Below are positions 37,033 to 47,792 of a stretch of DNA of 63,449 bases, one piece after another. Position numbers and translations under genes: made by a program. The notes under the pieces were generated by a model, which made no database searches, was not told where the DNA came from, and saw only the letters and a list, made by a program, of their open reading frames with translations. How positions within the stretch are numbered: position 1 is the stretch's first letter; every line of letters begins with the position of its first letter. The DNA is from Deferrisomatales bacterium. GTDB taxonomy: Bacteria > Desulfobacterota > Deferrisomatia > Deferrisomatales > JARGFW01. The stretch covers positions 1 through 63,449 of the forward strand of contig JARGFW010000007.1 of the NCBI GenBank assembly GCA_029211085.1. Reading direction: 5' to 3'.

Positions 37033-37502
37033 GTCACTCCCGAAGCGCTGATCTGGGCGACCCAGGACGCCTGCACCCCGCGCTGCACCGGGAACGAGGC
37101 TGGCGCGGTGGGGTCACCGTCCAGGGGGAAGATCGCCACCGCATGGTCCCCCTCCAGCAACCTCAGGTCGAGCAGTTCCAAGGGCAGACCGCGGTCCAAT
37201 ACGTCCTGCTCCGCCGGCGTGAACGGCCGGGCGAACACGGCGCGATCGTCCACCACCACCGTTACCCCCCGCGACCGCACTTCGGCCGGGGCCGCGCCCA
37301 GGAACACGAAGACGCGACCCACCTCGGGTTCGGCCAGTTCCTCGACCAGATCCTCCAACTCCCGGCGGATCTGCTGGATCTCGGCGGCGATCGCCTCGAG
37401 CCGGGACTCGTACTCGGTCACCACTTCGCCCTCGGACCCCAAGGCAGGGGCCATCGAGAGCGCGATCCAAACGCAGCAGAACACGCCGAAGCGACGCAGC
37501 AT
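37017..37502 (-). CDS. Small exported coiled-coil protein
   Basis: A 161-residue protein with a signal peptide (about 1-22, FGVFCCVWIALSMAPALG), a short coiled coil (EYESRLEAIAAEIQQIRREL) and a mixed C-terminal domain with DRAVFARPFTPAEQDVL. No family recognised. It overlaps the next TPR gene by 16 bases, so translation is probably coupled. Likely a small periplasmic part of the same machine. Confidence 0.6.
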   Translation of the reverse strand: MLRRFGVFCCVWIALSMAPALGSEGEVVTEYESRLEAIAAEIQQIRRELEDLVEELAEPEVGRVFVFLGAAPAEVRSRGVTVVVDDRAVFARPFTPAEQDVLDRGLPLELLDLRLLEGDHAVAIFPLDGDPTAPASFPVQRGVQASWVAQISASGVTWQRD

Positions 37503-37564
37503 GGTCAAACCCTCCCCGTGCCGCCGCCCCGGGGCGGCCATCCATCGATTCACGATCGGTTGCC

Positions 37565-38923
37565 TCACCGGGCCGCCACCGCGGCCGGGCGCAGCACCGG
37601 CCAGCGAGCCTCGGTGGGGATCTCCGAGAGCCGCCGCGGGCCGAGGATGCGCCGGCTCTCCCGCAACGGGTCCTCCGGATAGTCCACCACGTAGAACCAC
37701 GCCACCGCGCCGCTCCTCCCCAGGTCGCTGTAGCACTGCGCGGAGAGCTCTGGAGGTCGCCGCCCCCACCCCGCCACGGCGCTGGCAGGCTGCCAGGCGT
37801 CACCGTCGAACAGCAGTCGCACCCCGCTCACCGCCGCGTCGGAGTACGCCGCATCCGGGCTCCCCTGATGGGTGTGGTGTGAACCGTCCCAGGCGTGCAG
37901 GTCCAGGTCCACCCCGTCTCCCGACCACACCAGCACGACCACGAAGTCGGCAAGAAGGGCACCGTCGTCGGGCAGGTGCAGAGGCGGCCCCACCACGGCG
38001 TCACCGCGAGGCCCCAGCGCCTGAACATAGGCCCGGGTGTCGGCCCCCACCCGGGCCAGGGCCACCTCAGCCTCACCGCCGATGTCGGGCACCAGCCGAT
38101 AGGGGATTCCCCCTGCCCACACCAGCGGCTGCCGATAACCCTCCGGCACGTGCACCCGGGCGCGCACCCAGCCCGGCTCCACCGCCGCCAGCCGCAGCCG
38201 CAAGGCGGGGTCTTCCCGGGGCGCCGGCACCTCCACCTGCTGCGCCTCACGGGCACCACCCGAGAGATTTCCTGCCAGAGCGGCGACCGCGGCCCGGCTC
38301 GGCACCGCCAGGCGCAGCACCCGGTCGTGGGGGGGCACCTCCCACAGCAGCGGGCTCTCTTCGCCCCCGTGGGCCCACAACACTCGTTCTGAGTCCCCCT
38401 GCCAGACTCCCCAGAAGCGGCCCCGGCCGGCCACCCCCGGCAGGGGCTCCAACACGGCCAAGCGTCCCACCGGGCCGCGCTGGGAGGCCGGCGGCCGCCA
38501 CGCGTGCAACCGCACCCCGGGCGTCTGGTCCGCCACCTCTCCCCGGGAAGCGGCGGCGAACCGGGTCGCCTCGGCTCCCAGCTCGGTCGCCAACCGCCGC
38601 GCAGACTGGGCGGCCAACTGCAGCCCCAGGGAGTGATTCAAGGATTGTGGGCCGATGGGGTCGGTCTGCCCCAGGGCGAGGACACCGCCTCCCGCAGCCA
38701 ACTCGGCCCGCACCCGCTGCAGCACCCCATCGGGCCAACGCCCGGCCTCGGAATCGGCCCGGGAGACAAAGCCCAACTCGTCCCCCACCCCCGGGGGAGG
38801 TGGGTCGAACACCGTGGGCCCCGGTCGGAACGGCGCGGCGCCCGCGGGGAGTGCAGTCAGCACCCAGGAAACGGCTGCAAACACCGTGGTGCGCAAGAAC
38901 GTAGTCAGGGGGGACCTCTCCAC
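37565..38923 (-). CDS. Exported protein with DUF2135/YfaP-like C-terminal domain
   Basis: About 452 residues from GTG 38923; an earlier in-frame start is less likely because the hydrophobic signal (FAAVSWVLTALPAGA) then sits too deep. The N-terminal part has an OmpA-like look (VLALGQTDPIGPQSLNHSLG, LAAQSARRLATELG). The C-terminal part contains VVVLVWSGDGVDLDLHAWDG, the core of DUF2135 proteins, which adopt beta-sandwich folds and often sit beside surface proteins. First gene of the envelope-machine block and separated from it by a short gap. Role unknown. Confidence 0.6.
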   Translation of the reverse strand: MERSPLTTFLRTTVFAAVSWVLTALPAGAAPFRPGPTVFDPPPPGVGDELGFVSRADSEAGRWPDGVLQRVRAELAAGGGVLALGQTDPIGPQSLNHSLGLQLAAQSARRLATELGAEATRFAAASRGEVADQTPGVRLHAWRPPASQRGPVGRLAVLEPLPGVAGRGRFWGVWQGDSERVLWAHGGEESPLLWEVPPHDRVLRLAVPSRAAVAALAGNLSGGAREAQQVEVPAPREDPALRLRLAAVEPGWVRARVHVPEGYRQPLVWAGGIPYRLVPDIGGEAEVALARVGADTRAYVQALGPRGDAVVGPPLHLPDDGALLADFVVVLVWSGDGVDLDLHAWDGSHHTHQGSPDAAYSDAAVSGVRLLFDGDAWQPASAVAGWGRRPPELSAQCYSDLGRSGAVAWFYVVDYPEDPLRESRRILGPRRLSEIPTEARWPVLRPAAVAAR

Positions 38924-39003
38924 AGCACAGGAAACAAAAATCCCCGTAGATGTTACCCTTTCCACCCAAAGGCCGCAACGCGGTGGGACCCACCGCTCCT
39001 CCC

Positions 39004-40587
39004 TCACCGGTCCTCCGTTCCGGGCTTGGGCAGGGTGAAATAGAAGCGGCTCCCAACCCCCGGTTCACTCTCCACCCACACCCGGCCGCCACCGCCGCGC
39101 ACGATGCGCTCGACGATGGACAGCCCCACGCCGGCGCCGCCTCCGGCGCCTCGGGAGAACAACTGGAAGATCTCTCGGGCGCGATGCGGCTCGACCCCCA
39201 CCCCGTTGTCCTGCACGCAGAACACATAGTGGGAGCCCTCATCGCCGGCACCGGACACCCAGATTTTGGGTTGCACGTCCGGGTTGCGGTGGCGCAACCC
39301 GTTGTCCAGCAGGTTGCGGAACACCCGGGCCACCTCCACCGCCCGCCCTTGCACCCGTGGAGGAATGCGTCGGTACTCCACGACCGCCCCGCTGGAGCTC
39401 AGCACCCCGGCCAGTTCAGCCTCCACCTGTTGCAGCACCGGGTGGATCTCCACCACCGAGGTGGGAGAGGTCTCGGCACCCAGGGCGCTGTACTCCAGCA
39501 GGGACTCCACCAGATGGCGCAACCCCTGGCTGGAACGGTGCATGACCTGCAATCCCTCGCGCCGGTTCTCGGCCGGGAGGGTGTGGTCACGCTCCAGGAG
39601 GAGCTGCGAGAACCCGATCACAGCGGTCAGTGGACCGCGAATGTCGTGGGCCAGGGTGCACAGCAGGGCGTCGGTGCGCGCCGCGGCGTCGCGGGTTCCC
39701 TGCTCGCGGGCGGCCCGCTCGGTGACATTGTGCACCTGTACCAGCACGGCAGGGTCGCCCAGGTACACCACTGGCTGCATGCCCAGCTCCAACTGCAGGG
39801 ACCGGCCGTCGGCGCCGGCCCCCTGCACTTCCAGTCGGGGCAACACCCGGGCCTTGCGCTCCAACCACGCCAGGGCGTCGCCGAACGCAGGCAGGGAGTC
39901 GCGCTGCAGGCACTCGGTGAACGTCCTCAGGGGGCGTCCGCCGTCAGGCACCCCGAAGATCTCCCGGAAAGAGGCGTTGGTATAGACGATGGCGTCGTCG
40001 ATCACCACCGCGATGCCGTCCAGGGCGCCATCGAGCAGGGCCTGGTACTGCTGCTCCAGCACGCAGGGAGCCTCGTGGCCGGCCCACGGCCGCACCCACA
40101 CCGCCACCATCCGGGCCAGGTCCTCGAGCCACGGGAACGCCTCTTCGTGGAAACTGCCGTGCTCGCGGCTGGCGAACACGAGGGCGGCCCGCTGGGTCCC
40201 CACGGGCAGGGGCACGGAGAGTTCCTCGGCCTTTCCCTCCCCGGCGTAAAGCGCCGCCAGGGGGCTATCCGGGTGGTCACCCAGGGGGTTGCGGCGAATC
40301 TGCGGCGTGCCTGCGGCGAGGGCCAGCGCCAGGGGGTGGCCGGCGAGTTCGAAGCCATAGCCTTCGAGCTCCTCTTCCGCACACCGGGCCCACGCCGCGG
40401 CTACGTACAGACTCCCGGGGCGGCGGGCCGGCAGTACCAACGCCACCCGGTAGAACGGGAACAACGCGTCACAGGCCCACGCCACTGCCTCCAATCCGAG
40501 CCGCAGGTCATCGGCTTCGGCGAGGCGTTGGCAGAGCTGCCGGAGGCGTTCCGGCAGGAGCGGGCTGGGGTCGATGGTGGGGGTCAC
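39004..40587 (-). CDS. Soluble sensor histidine kinase (GAF-like, PAS)
   Basis: A 527-residue cytoplasmic kinase with no transmembrane helix. A GAF-like domain (about 10-165) is followed by a PAS domain (about 185-310), then HisKA with LAHDIRGPLTAVIGFSQLL and HATPase (N box NLLDNGLRHRN, G boxes DNGVGVEPHR and GAGVGLSIVERIV). Start is GTG six bases after GGATGG. The partner regulator is not adjacent. It is transcribed away from psd, from a shared 210-base intergenic region. Confidence 0.88.
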   Translation of the reverse strand: MTPTIDPSPLLPERLRQLCQRLAEADDLRLGLEAVAWACDALFPFYRVALVLPARRPGSLYVAAAWARCAEEELEGYGFELAGHPLALALAAGTPQIRRNPLGDHPDSPLAALYAGEGKAEELSVPLPVGTQRAALVFASREHGSFHEEAFPWLEDLARMVAVWVRPWAGHEAPCVLEQQYQALLDGALDGIAVVIDDAIVYTNASFREIFGVPDGGRPLRTFTECLQRDSLPAFGDALAWLERKARVLPRLEVQGAGADGRSLQLELGMQPVVYLGDPAVLVQVHNVTERAAREQGTRDAAARTDALLCTLAHDIRGPLTAVIGFSQLLLERDHTLPAENRREGLQVMHRSSQGLRHLVESLLEYSALGAETSPTSVVEIHPVLQQVEAELAGVLSSSGAVVEYRRIPPRVQGRAVEVARVFRNLLDNGLRHRNPDVQPKIWVSGAGDEGSHYVFCVQDNGVGVEPHRAREIFQLFSRGAGGGAGVGLSIVERIVRGGGGRVWVESEPGVGSRFYFTLPKPGTEDR

Positions 40588-40799
40588 GGCAAGCCATCCT
40601 CGTCGGGTGCTGTGCGCGACTGGGGACCAGGGCACTGCCCCGGCCCCGGCCGTCAGCAGTTCTCCTGATCGGCTCCCGGCGCGGATACTTTACCGTTCCA
40701 CGCGGCGAACCGCCCACCCTTCCCAAACGCCGCCGCCCTCTGCTATAACCCCACCTCCGAGCACCACCCGCTCCGCTCCCCCGGCAAGGAGATTGCCCG

Positions 40800-41429
40800 A
40801 TGCTGCCCCTCGCTCAGGACGCTTGGTCGTACCTGTGGAAACTCGCCCTGGTCGCGGTTCTGTGCTGGCTGCTTGAGTGGGACATGCTGGGGTGGCTGTT
40901 TGCCGGCCTCACCGTGTTCACCGCCTTCTTCTTCCGCGATCCCGAACGGGAGGTGCCCCTGGACCGTTCCCTGGTGGTGTCCCCGGCGGACGGCCGGGTG
41001 ATGCGGGTGGAGGCGGTGGCACCCGACGCGTTCGTGGGGGGGCCGGCCGTCAAGGTGTCGATCTTCCTCAGCGTGTTCAACGTGCACATCAACCGCAGCC
41101 CGATCACCGGGACGGTGCGACTGCAACAGTACCGAGCCGGCAAGATGTTGCCAGCTTTCAAGTCCCACGCCTCGGATGAGAACGAGCGCAACACCCTCGG
41201 CATTGAGGGCCAGGGCATCCGGGTGCTGGTGCACCAGATCACCGGGTTCATCGCCCGCCGCATCGTCTGCCGCAAGGCCCCCGGGGATGTGCTGCTACAG
41301 GGGCAACGCTTCGGCCTGATCAAGTTCGGCTCCTGCACCGAACTGGTGCTGCCGGACACCGTCCAGGTGCTGGTGGCGGAGGGGCAGAAGGTGAAGGGGG
41401 GCGAGACGGTGATCGGGAAGATCGGGTAG
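40800..41429 (+). CDS. psd: Phosphatidylserine decarboxylase (small, archaeal-type)
   Basis: A 209-residue enzyme converting phosphatidylserine to phosphatidylethanolamine at the membrane. Two N-terminal hydrophobic helices (about 10-45) are followed by FFRDPEREVP, SPADGRVMRVE and NVHINRSPITGTV, all diagnostic. The self-cleavage site is KFGSC, giving the pyruvoyl group at S178. The length fits the short PSD-archaeal type. Start is ATG with AAGGAG upstream. Phosphatidylserine synthase, often next door, is not in the window. Confidence 0.95.
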   Translation: MLPLAQDAWSYLWKLALVAVLCWLLEWDMLGWLFAGLTVFTAFFFRDPEREVPLDRSLVVSPADGRVMRVEAVAPDAFVGGPAVKVSIFLSVFNVHINRSPITGTVRLQQYRAGKMLPAFKSHASDENERNTLGIEGQGIRVLVHQITGFIARRIVCRKAPGDVLLQGQRFGLIKFGSCTELVLPDTVQVLVAEGQKVKGGETVIGKIG

Positions 41430-41496
41430 CGTGAGACGTCAGACGTGAGAGGAAAAAGCAAACTCGGATGACATCAGGCACGTAAGCAGTTTCCCT

Positions 41497-42867
41497 TCAC
41501 GCTTCACCCGTCTCGATCTCCAGTTCCTTGATCTTCTTGTACAGGCTCGACTTGTCCATGCCGATGGCCTCGGCGGTGTGGGACACGTTGCCGCCGGCCC
41601 GCTGCAGGTGGTGCTGGATGAAGCGGCGCTCGAAAGAGCGCCGGGCCTCCTTGAGATCCGTCTCCTCCGGTTCCGCGCCAGCCGCCGCGACGGCTGCGAC
41701 CGAGGCGGAGCGGATCGCCTGGGGCACCCCGTCCACCCCCAGCACGTCTCCGCTGCACAGGATCACCATGCGCTCGGTGACGTTCTTGAGCTCCCGCACG
41801 TTGCCGGGCCAGGGATAGGCCTGCAGCACCTCTATCACCCCGGGTCCCACAGCCACGGGCGCGCGGTTCTCCTCGGCGCAGTACTGGGCGATGAAGTGCT
41901 CCATCAGGCGCGGGATGTCGTCCCGGCGCTCGCGCAAGGGGGGAACCACGAACGGCACCACGTTGAGGCGGAAGTAGAGATCCTCGCGGAAGTGCCCCGC
42001 CCGGATCTCCCCCTCCAACTCCTTGTTGGTAGCGGCGATCACCCGCACGTCCACCTCGTGGGTGCGGCTGCCCCCGACCCGCTCGAAGCGCATCTCCTGC
42101 AGCACCCTCAGGATCTTGGCCTGGGTCTTCAGGCTCATGTCGCCGATCTCGTCCAGGAACAGGGTGCCCTCGTGGGCCAGATCGAACTTGCCCCTGCGGC
42201 GCGCCGCCGCCCCGGTGAACGACCCCTTTTCGTGGCCGAACAACTCGCTCTCGATCAACTCCTCGGGGATGGCCGCGCAGTTCACCTCCACGAAAGGGCC
42301 CTGGGCGCGCTTGCTGCCGGAGTGGATGGCCCGGGCCACCAGTTCCTTGCCGGTGCCGTTCTCCCCGGTGATCAGCGCCGAGGCGCGGGTGGGTGCCACA
42401 ACCCGGATCTGCTCCAGCAACTCAGCCATGGCGGCGCTCTGCCCGACCATGTTCTGGGACCGCCCCACCCGGTCGCGCCAGTAGCGGTTTTCCTGGACGA
42501 GGCGGCTCGCCTTCAAGGCGTTGTCCAGGACCAACAGCACCTTGTCGAGATTCAGCGGCTTCTCGATGAAGTCGAAGGCGCCCAGTTTGGTGGCCCGCAC
42601 CGCGGTCTCGATGGTGCCGTGTCCCGACATCAGCACCACCGGCAGGTCGGGGTAGCGCCCCTTGACCCGCTCCAGGGTCTCTATGCCGTCGATGCCCGGC
42701 AGCCACACGTCGAGCAACAGGAGATCCGGGTCTTGGCCCTCGATCGCCTCCAGCCCCTGTTCGCCACTCTCGGCAAGGGCCACCTCCCAGCCCTCATCGC
42801 GGAGAATGCCCTCCAAGGTGTGCAGGATGCTCTGTTCGTCGTCGATGACCAGCACGCGGCGGCTCAT
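41497..42867 (-). CDS. ntrX: NtrX-type sigma-54-dependent response regulator
   Basis: A 456-residue regulator: receiver domain (1-120; D in [10 protein letters not shown] in FIEKPLN), AAA+ domain (about 150-390; Walker [10 protein letters not shown], sigma-54 contact loop GSFTGA, Walker [11 protein letters not shown] finger region) and a C-terminal Fis-type helix-turn-helix ([19 protein letters not shown]). It activates sigma-54 promoters when phosphorylated by NtrY, whose gene overlaps its start. The contact loop has S in place of the usual A in GAFTGA, a tolerated change. Confidence 0.92.
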   Translation of the reverse strand: MSRRVLVIDDEQSILHTLEGILRDEGWEVALAESGEQGLEAIEGQDPDLLLLDVWLPGIDGIETLERVKGRYPDLPVVLMSGHGTIETAVRATKLGAFDFIEKPLNLDKVLLVLDNALKASRLVQENRYWRDRVGRSQNMVGQSAAMAELLEQIRVVAPTRASALITGENGTGKELVARAIHSGSKRAQGPFVEVNCAAIPEELIESELFGHEKGSFTGAAARRRGKFDLAHEGTLFLDEIGDMSLKTQAKILRVLQEMRFERVGGSRTHEVDVRVIAATNKELEGEIRAGHFREDLYFRLNVVPFVVPPLRERRDDIPRLMEHFIAQYCAEENRAPVAVGPGVIEVLQAYPWPGNVRELKNVTERMVILCSGDVLGVDGVPQAIRSASVAAVAAAGAEPEETDLKEARRSFERRFIQHHLQRAGGNVSHTAEAIGMDKSSLYKKIKELEIETGEA

Positions 42868-45095
42868 GCGGCGCCTCCGGAAAGTGGAAGCTCGATGGTG
42901 ATGCGGGTTCCCCGGGGTTGGTTGGACGCGGCACGCACATACCCCTTGTGGTCCGCGACGATGCTCTTGACGATGGCCAGGCCCAGGCCAGTGCCCCCCC
43001 GTTTGGTGGAGAAGTACGGCTCGAACAGGCGCTCGAACGCCTCGGCGGACAAGCCTGGCCCGTTGTCGGCCACCACCGCCCGCACCACCCTCCGGTCGGC
43101 ATCGAACGCGGTGTGCACCCGGATCAGGGCATACTCGGTACCGTCCAGGGCAGCCACGGCGTTGTCCAGTAGGTTGATCAGGGCGCGCTTGACCTGCTCG
43201 GCGTCGAGTTCCACGGTGGGCAACCGTTCCTCCAACTGCACTTCGAACAGGATGCCGGGGTGGACCGGGCGGTACAGGGCCACCACCTCCTCCACGACCC
43301 GGTTCAGGTCTCCGGGCACGGGCCGCGACTCGGGCAGTTTGGCGAAGCGGCGGAACTCGTCCACCAACCGGATGAGGCCGTCCACCTGGGTAACGATGGT
43401 GCGGGTGGCCTCGTCGAGGACCTCCCCCTCCTGGGACTCCAGTAGCCGGCGGTAGCGACGCCGCAGGCGTTGGGCGGAGAGCTGGATCGGGGTGAGCGGG
43501 TTCTTGATCTCGTGGGCCACCCGCCGGGCCACTTCCTGCCAGGCCTGGGCCCGCTGGGCGCACACCAGTTCCGTGAGGTCGTCGAACACGGCGACCACTC
43601 CCAGGGTATCCCCGCTCTCATCGCGCAACTGGGTGAGGTGCACCATCACCGTGCGCCGGGCACCGGCAACGGTGAGCACCACCTGGCGCTGGATGGAGTC
43701 CTGGGTGGAGCGGCCCAGGTCGCGCAACAGGTCGGTGACCACCTCTTCCAGGTCCCCGGGAAGAACCTGGCGGTAGGGGCGCCCTTCCACCCCAGGGTCC
43801 AGATCCAGCATCTCCAGCGCCGCGGCGTTGAGGGTCGTGATGCGGCCCGCCCGGTCGGTGCTGATCACCCCGGCGGTCACCCGGCCCAGCACGATCTCCA
43901 TGTAGCGGCGACGCTGTTCCAACTCCTCGTTGGCGTCGCGCAATGTGCCCTGGGCCTGCTCCACCTCGGCCTTGCTGGTGCGCAGATCCCGGGTCATGAG
44001 GTTGAAAGAGCCCACCAGCATGCCCACTTCGTCGCCGCTCTGGGTATCGAGCTGGAAGTCCAGGTCGCCTCCGGCGACCCGCTCGGTGGCCTCGACCAGG
44101 GCTTGGATCGGGCCGGTGATGCCCCGGGCCAGATAGAATCCGAACCAGGTGGCGGCGAACACGAGGAGCAGGGCCACCAGCAACAGGGGCAGGATGTAGC
44201 TGACCTTGATCGGCGCCTTGAGGATCTCGAGTTGCCGGTACTCCTCCACCCCGTCGGTGATCTCCCGGAGCCGGTCGAGGATGCGCCCGGGGATATAGCC
44301 GTCGACCACCACGGCGCCCCACACCCCCTCGCCGCCAGGCCTTGCCACCGGCGCGGCGCCACGGATGAAATCGCCTCCTTCCGTGCGACTCAGCGCCGAG
44401 GCCTCGCGGCCGGCCAGGGCCTCCTGCACCTCCGCAGAGGCCGGGTTCGCCAACTGCGGCAAGGGCAGGTTGGGATTGGCGACGATCTTGAGCACCTCGC
44501 CGTCGGCGGAGAACACGGTCACAGCGCCGAGCTGGGCGTCCAGCACCTCGGGCATCAGCAGTTCCTCCACCCCGACCCACTCCCCCATGAGGGCGGCGGC
44601 GGGCAGGCGACCGGACAGCCGGCGGGCGTGTTGCAGCACCCGCTCCTCCTCCGACCGGTAGTAGGTGCGGGCCACCTCCAGGGCCTGTTGCAGGGCCGTA
44701 TCCACCCTGCCCGTGAACCAGCTATCGATGCTGCGCGCCAGGAAGGTGGCGCTGGCCAGAAACAACAGGGCCGTGGGAACCACGGTCATGGCCAGGAACG
44801 CCAGCACCAGTTTGGTCTTGAGGCGCGCACCGAGCACCCCGCGACGGCGCTCGAAAGCCAGCTTTGCCAGGTTGCGCAGGGTGAGAAACAGGAGCAGCAA
44901 AAGCAGCAGGATGTTGAAGTTGACGACCCCGAACACCAGCAGGGTCTCCAGCAGCCCCCCCCCGGGCGCCCGGTCGAACAACTGCCACTGCACCACGCTG
45001 AGTACCCCCCACAGCGCCAGCAGCCCGCCCAACAGGGGACCGCCCCAGGCCCGGCGGGGTTCCCCCGGCGGTCCCTTCACCGGGGCCGGGGTCAC
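42864..45095 (-). CDS. ntrY: NtrY-type sensor histidine kinase
   Basis: A 743-residue membrane kinase: two N-terminal helices (about 20-40, 52-75), another at about 93-115, a periplasmic domain (about 120-300), a fourth helix (about 303-325), HAMP, PAS, HisKA ([19 protein letters not shown]) and HATPase ([21 protein letters not shown]). The architecture is that of NtrY, which controls nitrogen, redox or envelope responses in proteobacteria. Start is GTG; it overlaps both neighbours by four bases, forming an operon with the DUF4390 gene and ntrX. Confidence 0.92.
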   Translation of the reverse strand: MTPAPVKGPPGEPRRAWGGPLLGGLLALWGVLSVVQWQLFDRAPGGGLLETLLVFGVVNFNILLLLLLLFLTLRNLAKLAFERRRGVLGARLKTKLVLAFLAMTVVPTALLFLASATFLARSIDSWFTGRVDTALQQALEVARTYYRSEEERVLQHARRLSGRLPAAALMGEWVGVEELLMPEVLDAQLGAVTVFSADGEVLKIVANPNLPLPQLANPASAEVQEALAGREASALSRTEGGDFIRGAAPVARPGGEGVWGAVVVDGYIPGRILDRLREITDGVEEYRQLEILKAPIKVSYILPLLLVALLLVFAATWFGFYLARGITGPIQALVEATERVAGGDLDFQLDTQSGDEVGMLVGSFNLMTRDLRTSKAEVEQAQGTLRDANEELEQRRRYMEIVLGRVTAGVISTDRAGRITTLNAAALEMLDLDPGVEGRPYRQVLPGDLEEVVTDLLRDLGRSTQDSIQRQVVLTVAGARRTVMVHLTQLRDESGDTLGVVAVFDDLTELVCAQRAQAWQEVARRVAHEIKNPLTPIQLSAQRLRRRYRRLLESQEGEVLDEATRTIVTQVDGLIRLVDEFRRFAKLPESRPVPGDLNRVVEEVVALYRPVHPGILFEVQLEERLPTVELDAEQVKRALINLLDNAVAALDGTEYALIRVHTAFDADRRVVRAVVADNGPGLSAEAFERLFEPYFSTKRGGTGLGLAIVKSIVADHKGYVRAASNQPRGTRITIELPLSGGAA

Positions 45096-45679
45096 GGCTG
45101 CACCGCTGACGGCGCGGGCAACTCCAGGCTGTACCAGTCGGTGCCCACATCCAGATAGGAGACGAACGGCAGGACGTAGTGGAGGCGAAACGGCATCTCG
45201 AAGCGCTGCAACCGGGCCCGCACGCGGAGATAGAGGGGTCTCCGGGACCCCAGCACCTCCAGGGGCAACAGGCTGACCCCTTCGACCCGGCTCATCACGG
45301 CGAGCGCCTCGGCCAGGTTGGGCACATCCCGGGAAGGCTGGCCCTCGACCATGGTGAGACGATAGCGGTTCTTGAGATTATCTTTCTCGAGCACCCGCTC
45401 CAACTTGAGATCGACCAGGTTCTCGTCGGGGAATAGGCGCCGCGGGCTCTGCACCCGTATCCAGTAGGTGAAGCGCACCGCCAACCCACTTTCCAGGGTG
45501 TCGATCACCCGTTGGTCCATCGCCTGCTGCACCCGGAACGCCAGCACCAGGTCCTGGGCAGACCCCCGGGTGAGTCGCACGTCCGCCACGTAGGCCGCGT
45601 TGTCGGCGGCAACGACCGGCGCGGCGCCCCACACCGCGAGCCACGCGGCGAGGGCGATGAGGAAACGGCGAAAAGCCAT
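45092..45679 (-). CDS. DUF4390 exported protein
   Basis: A 195-residue protein with a signal peptide (about 5-25, [19 protein letters not shown]). The body ([20 protein letters not shown], ending [17 protein letters not shown]) matches DUF4390, commonly encoded just upstream of ntrY. Its link to the NtrY sensor domain is plausible but untested. Overlaps the ntrY start by four bases. Confidence 0.82.
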   Translation of the reverse strand: MAFRRFLIALAAWLAVWGAAPVVAADNAAYVADVRLTRGSAQDLVLAFRVQQAMDQRVIDTLESGLAVRFTYWIRVQSPRRLFPDENLVDLKLERVLEKDNLKNRYRLTMVEGQPSRDVPNLAEALAVMSRVEGVSLLPLEVLGSRRPLYLRVRARLQRFEMPFRLHYVLPFVSYLDVGTDWYSLELPAPSAVQP

Positions 45680-45780
45680 GGGGTCTCCCACAACGCAACG
45701 CGGGACGGCCCAAGGCCGCCCGCGGATTTTCGCCATTTTAGAGGGATGGGGAATGGGGGCGCAAGGCCACCCGGGGAGAC

Positions 45781-46698
45781 TCAGGCGTAGGCGTACACCG
45801 GTTCGCGCCAGGTGGGCGCAGGAACCGGCCGGTCGATGGGCGCAGTCTCGTCCACCAACTCCCAAGCGTCCGGACGGGCCAGCAGTGCCCGCACCAACTC
45901 GGTGTGCAAGGCGTGGCCGCCCTTGTGGACGATGAGGTGACCGTCGATTGCGTGACCAGCCAGGGCCAGGTCGCCGATCGCGTCGAGCATCTTGTGGCGC
46001 ACCATCTCATCGGCAGTACGCAGGCCCTCGGGGTTGAGCACAGCGTTACCGTCCAGCACCACCGCGTTCTCCAGAGAACCGCCACGGGCCTTGCCCATGG
46101 AACGCAGGAACTCCACATCCGCCAGGAAACCGAAGGTGCGGGCCAGGGCCAGTTCCAGCGCGAAGCTCTCGGGGGTGACGTCCAGGTAGTAGTGCTGGTC
46201 TCCCGGGAAGCGCCCCTCGAACTCGATGGAGTAGGAGATGCGGTAGCCCCGGTGGGGTCGCAGCAGCACGTACTTGTCCCCGTCGGAGACGCGGATCGGC
46301 TTGGTGACCCGCAGTCGCCGACGCGCGCCGCCAAGGCATTCCCAGCCGGCCTCCAAAATGGCCTCCACGTAGGGCAGCGCGCTGCCGTCGAGGATCGGCA
46401 GTTCCGGACCGTCTACCTCCACCACCGCGTTGTCCACTCCCAGGCCGTGCAGGGCTGCCAGGCAGTGCTCCACCGTGGAAACCTCGACCCCCTCCCGGCC
46501 AAGTACCGTCGCCAGGGTGGTCTCCGTCACCTGCGAAACGTGGGCGGGGATCTCCACGACCGGGTCCAGATCGACCCGCCGGAAGCGGATACCGGAATCC
46601 ACCGGCGCGGGCAGCAACCGCAACGACACCGCAGCGCCGGAGTGGAGGGCCACCCCGGTGAGGGAAATCGGAGTGCGGATCGTCTTCTGATAGTTCAT
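45781..46698 (-). CDS. lpxC: UDP-3-O-acyl-N-acetylglucosamine deacetylase LpxC
   Basis: A 305-residue zinc enzyme of lipid A synthesis in the cytoplasm. Diagnostic parts are the N-terminal TIRTPISLTGVALHSG, VEHCLAALHGLGVDN with the first zinc His, and HKMLDAIGDLALAGH, which holds further zinc ligands and the catalytic base, then HKGGHALH. Start is the ATG five bases after GAAGGTG. Its presence shows a lipopolysaccharide-type outer membrane. It lies upstream of the DUF4390-ntrY-ntrX group on the same strand with a 100-base gap. Confidence 0.97.
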   Translation of the reverse strand: MNYQKTIRTPISLTGVALHSGAAVSLRLLPAPVDSGIRFRRVDLDPVVEIPAHVSQVTETTLATVLGREGVEVSTVEHCLAALHGLGVDNAVVEVDGPELPILDGSALPYVEAILEAGWECLGGARRRLRVTKPIRVSDGDKYVLLRPHRGYRISYSIEFEGRFPGDQHYYLDVTPESFALELALARTFGFLADVEFLRSMGKARGGSLENAVVLDGNAVLNPEGLRTADEMVRHKMLDAIGDLALAGHAIDGHLIVHKGGHALHTELVRALLARPDAWELVDETAPIDRPVPAPTWREPVYAYA

Positions 46699-47006
46699 CA
46701 ATCACCTTCGGGTGAGAATGGCGTCGTGTGCCGCGTTGCACAAAGGGTCCGGGGTGGTGTCCAAGCAAACTCCGTACCGCAAACAAGAAGGACGTCCAAA
46801 AAATAATGCAAAGTACCGATATTCCACTGCAAAACAAGATAAAGGCGAAGCGGGGAGGATACCACGGAGACCACCATTTGTGGGATCTTCGCCACTGGGA
46901 TCGGCTGCAGTGGAAAAACGGCCACGGACCACCCACCGGATCGCCACAGCACGGCACGGCACCACCTCTTGGGCCGGGCAAAGCGGGGCGTTTCACCGCC
47001 ACATGG
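46699..47006. other. Intergenic region upstream of lpxC
   Basis: About 300 bases without a supported gene. The part nearest lpxC (46780-46870) is AT-rich for this genome and should hold its promoter. No continuation of LarC (LarC2 domain) is found here in any minus-strand frame. Confidence 0.5.
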
Positions 47007-47792
47007 CTACCGGGCAGAGGCGAATACGCCGGGGCCCACCTGGCCCACGGTCGCCCGCAGCACATTGGGAATGGGTAGCTCGCGACTGCCGGCGCCACAG
47101 CCCTCGGCCTCGATGAGCAACTCCGGTGCGGGACCGAAGCGGTGACAGAACTGCCGCAGCAGGGCGGCGCCGGTGGGGGTGCAGAGCTCGCCGGAAGTAC
47201 CGTCGGAGTACGCCGGCACCCCGCGCAACAACGCGGCCGTGGCCGGCGCGGGCACCGGCAGGTTGCCGTGGGCACAGCGCACGGTACCGCAGCCCACGTG
47301 CACCGGGGAACAGACCACCTGTTCGACCCCCAACTGCCACAGGGCCGACGCCCCGGCGACCACGTCCGCGATGGCATCCAGGGCTCCCACCTCGTGGAAA
47401 TGGACCGCCTCGACACTCACCCCGTGCACCTCGGCCTCGGCGGCGGCGAGGCGTTCGAACACCGCCGCGGCCGCGACCCGCACCGCCGTCGGCAACTGGC
47501 CTGCACGGAGCAGGGAGAGGATCGCCCCGAGTCCCCGATGGGGCTCGCCGCGGTCGGCGGCGTCCCCTTGGTCCACGGCCCGACCGGTGGCAGGGTCAAA
47601 CACCTCGAAGCGGCTCGCCGCGACACCGCCACGCACCACCGGGCCGACCCGTACATCCAGGCGGGCGACGCCCAGCCCGAGAACGTGCTCCCGAACCACC
47701 GGAAACGCGGCACCGGCACCGATCAGCGCTCCGGCGAACATGTCCCCGCTGGCTCCGGCCGCGGCGTCGAGAACCAACACCCGGCGGGTCAC
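47007..47792 (-). CDS. larC: LarC-like nickel insertase, N-terminal domain only
   Basis: A 261-residue protein matching the first domain of LarC: VLVLDAAAGASGDMFAGALIGAGA at the start, EAVHFHEVGALDAIADVVA and SGELCTPTGAALL. LarC inserts nickel into the pyridinium bis-thiocarboxylate nucleotide to make the nickel-pincer cofactor of lactate racemase and related enzymes. Typical single-chain LarC is about 400 residues; here the second domain is absent and no frameshifted continuation is seen. It overlaps larB by four bases. Confidence 0.85.
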   Translation of the reverse strand: MTRRVLVLDAAAGASGDMFAGALIGAGAAFPVVREHVLGLGVARLDVRVGPVVRGGVAASRFEVFDPATGRAVDQGDAADRGEPHRGLGAILSLLRAGQLPTAVRVAAAAVFERLAAAEAEVHGVSVEAVHFHEVGALDAIADVVAGASALWQLGVEQVVCSPVHVGCGTVRCAHGNLPVPAPATAALLRGVPAYSDGTSGELCTPTGAALLRQFCHRFGPAPELLIEAEGCGAGSRELPIPNVLRATVGQVGPGVFASAR

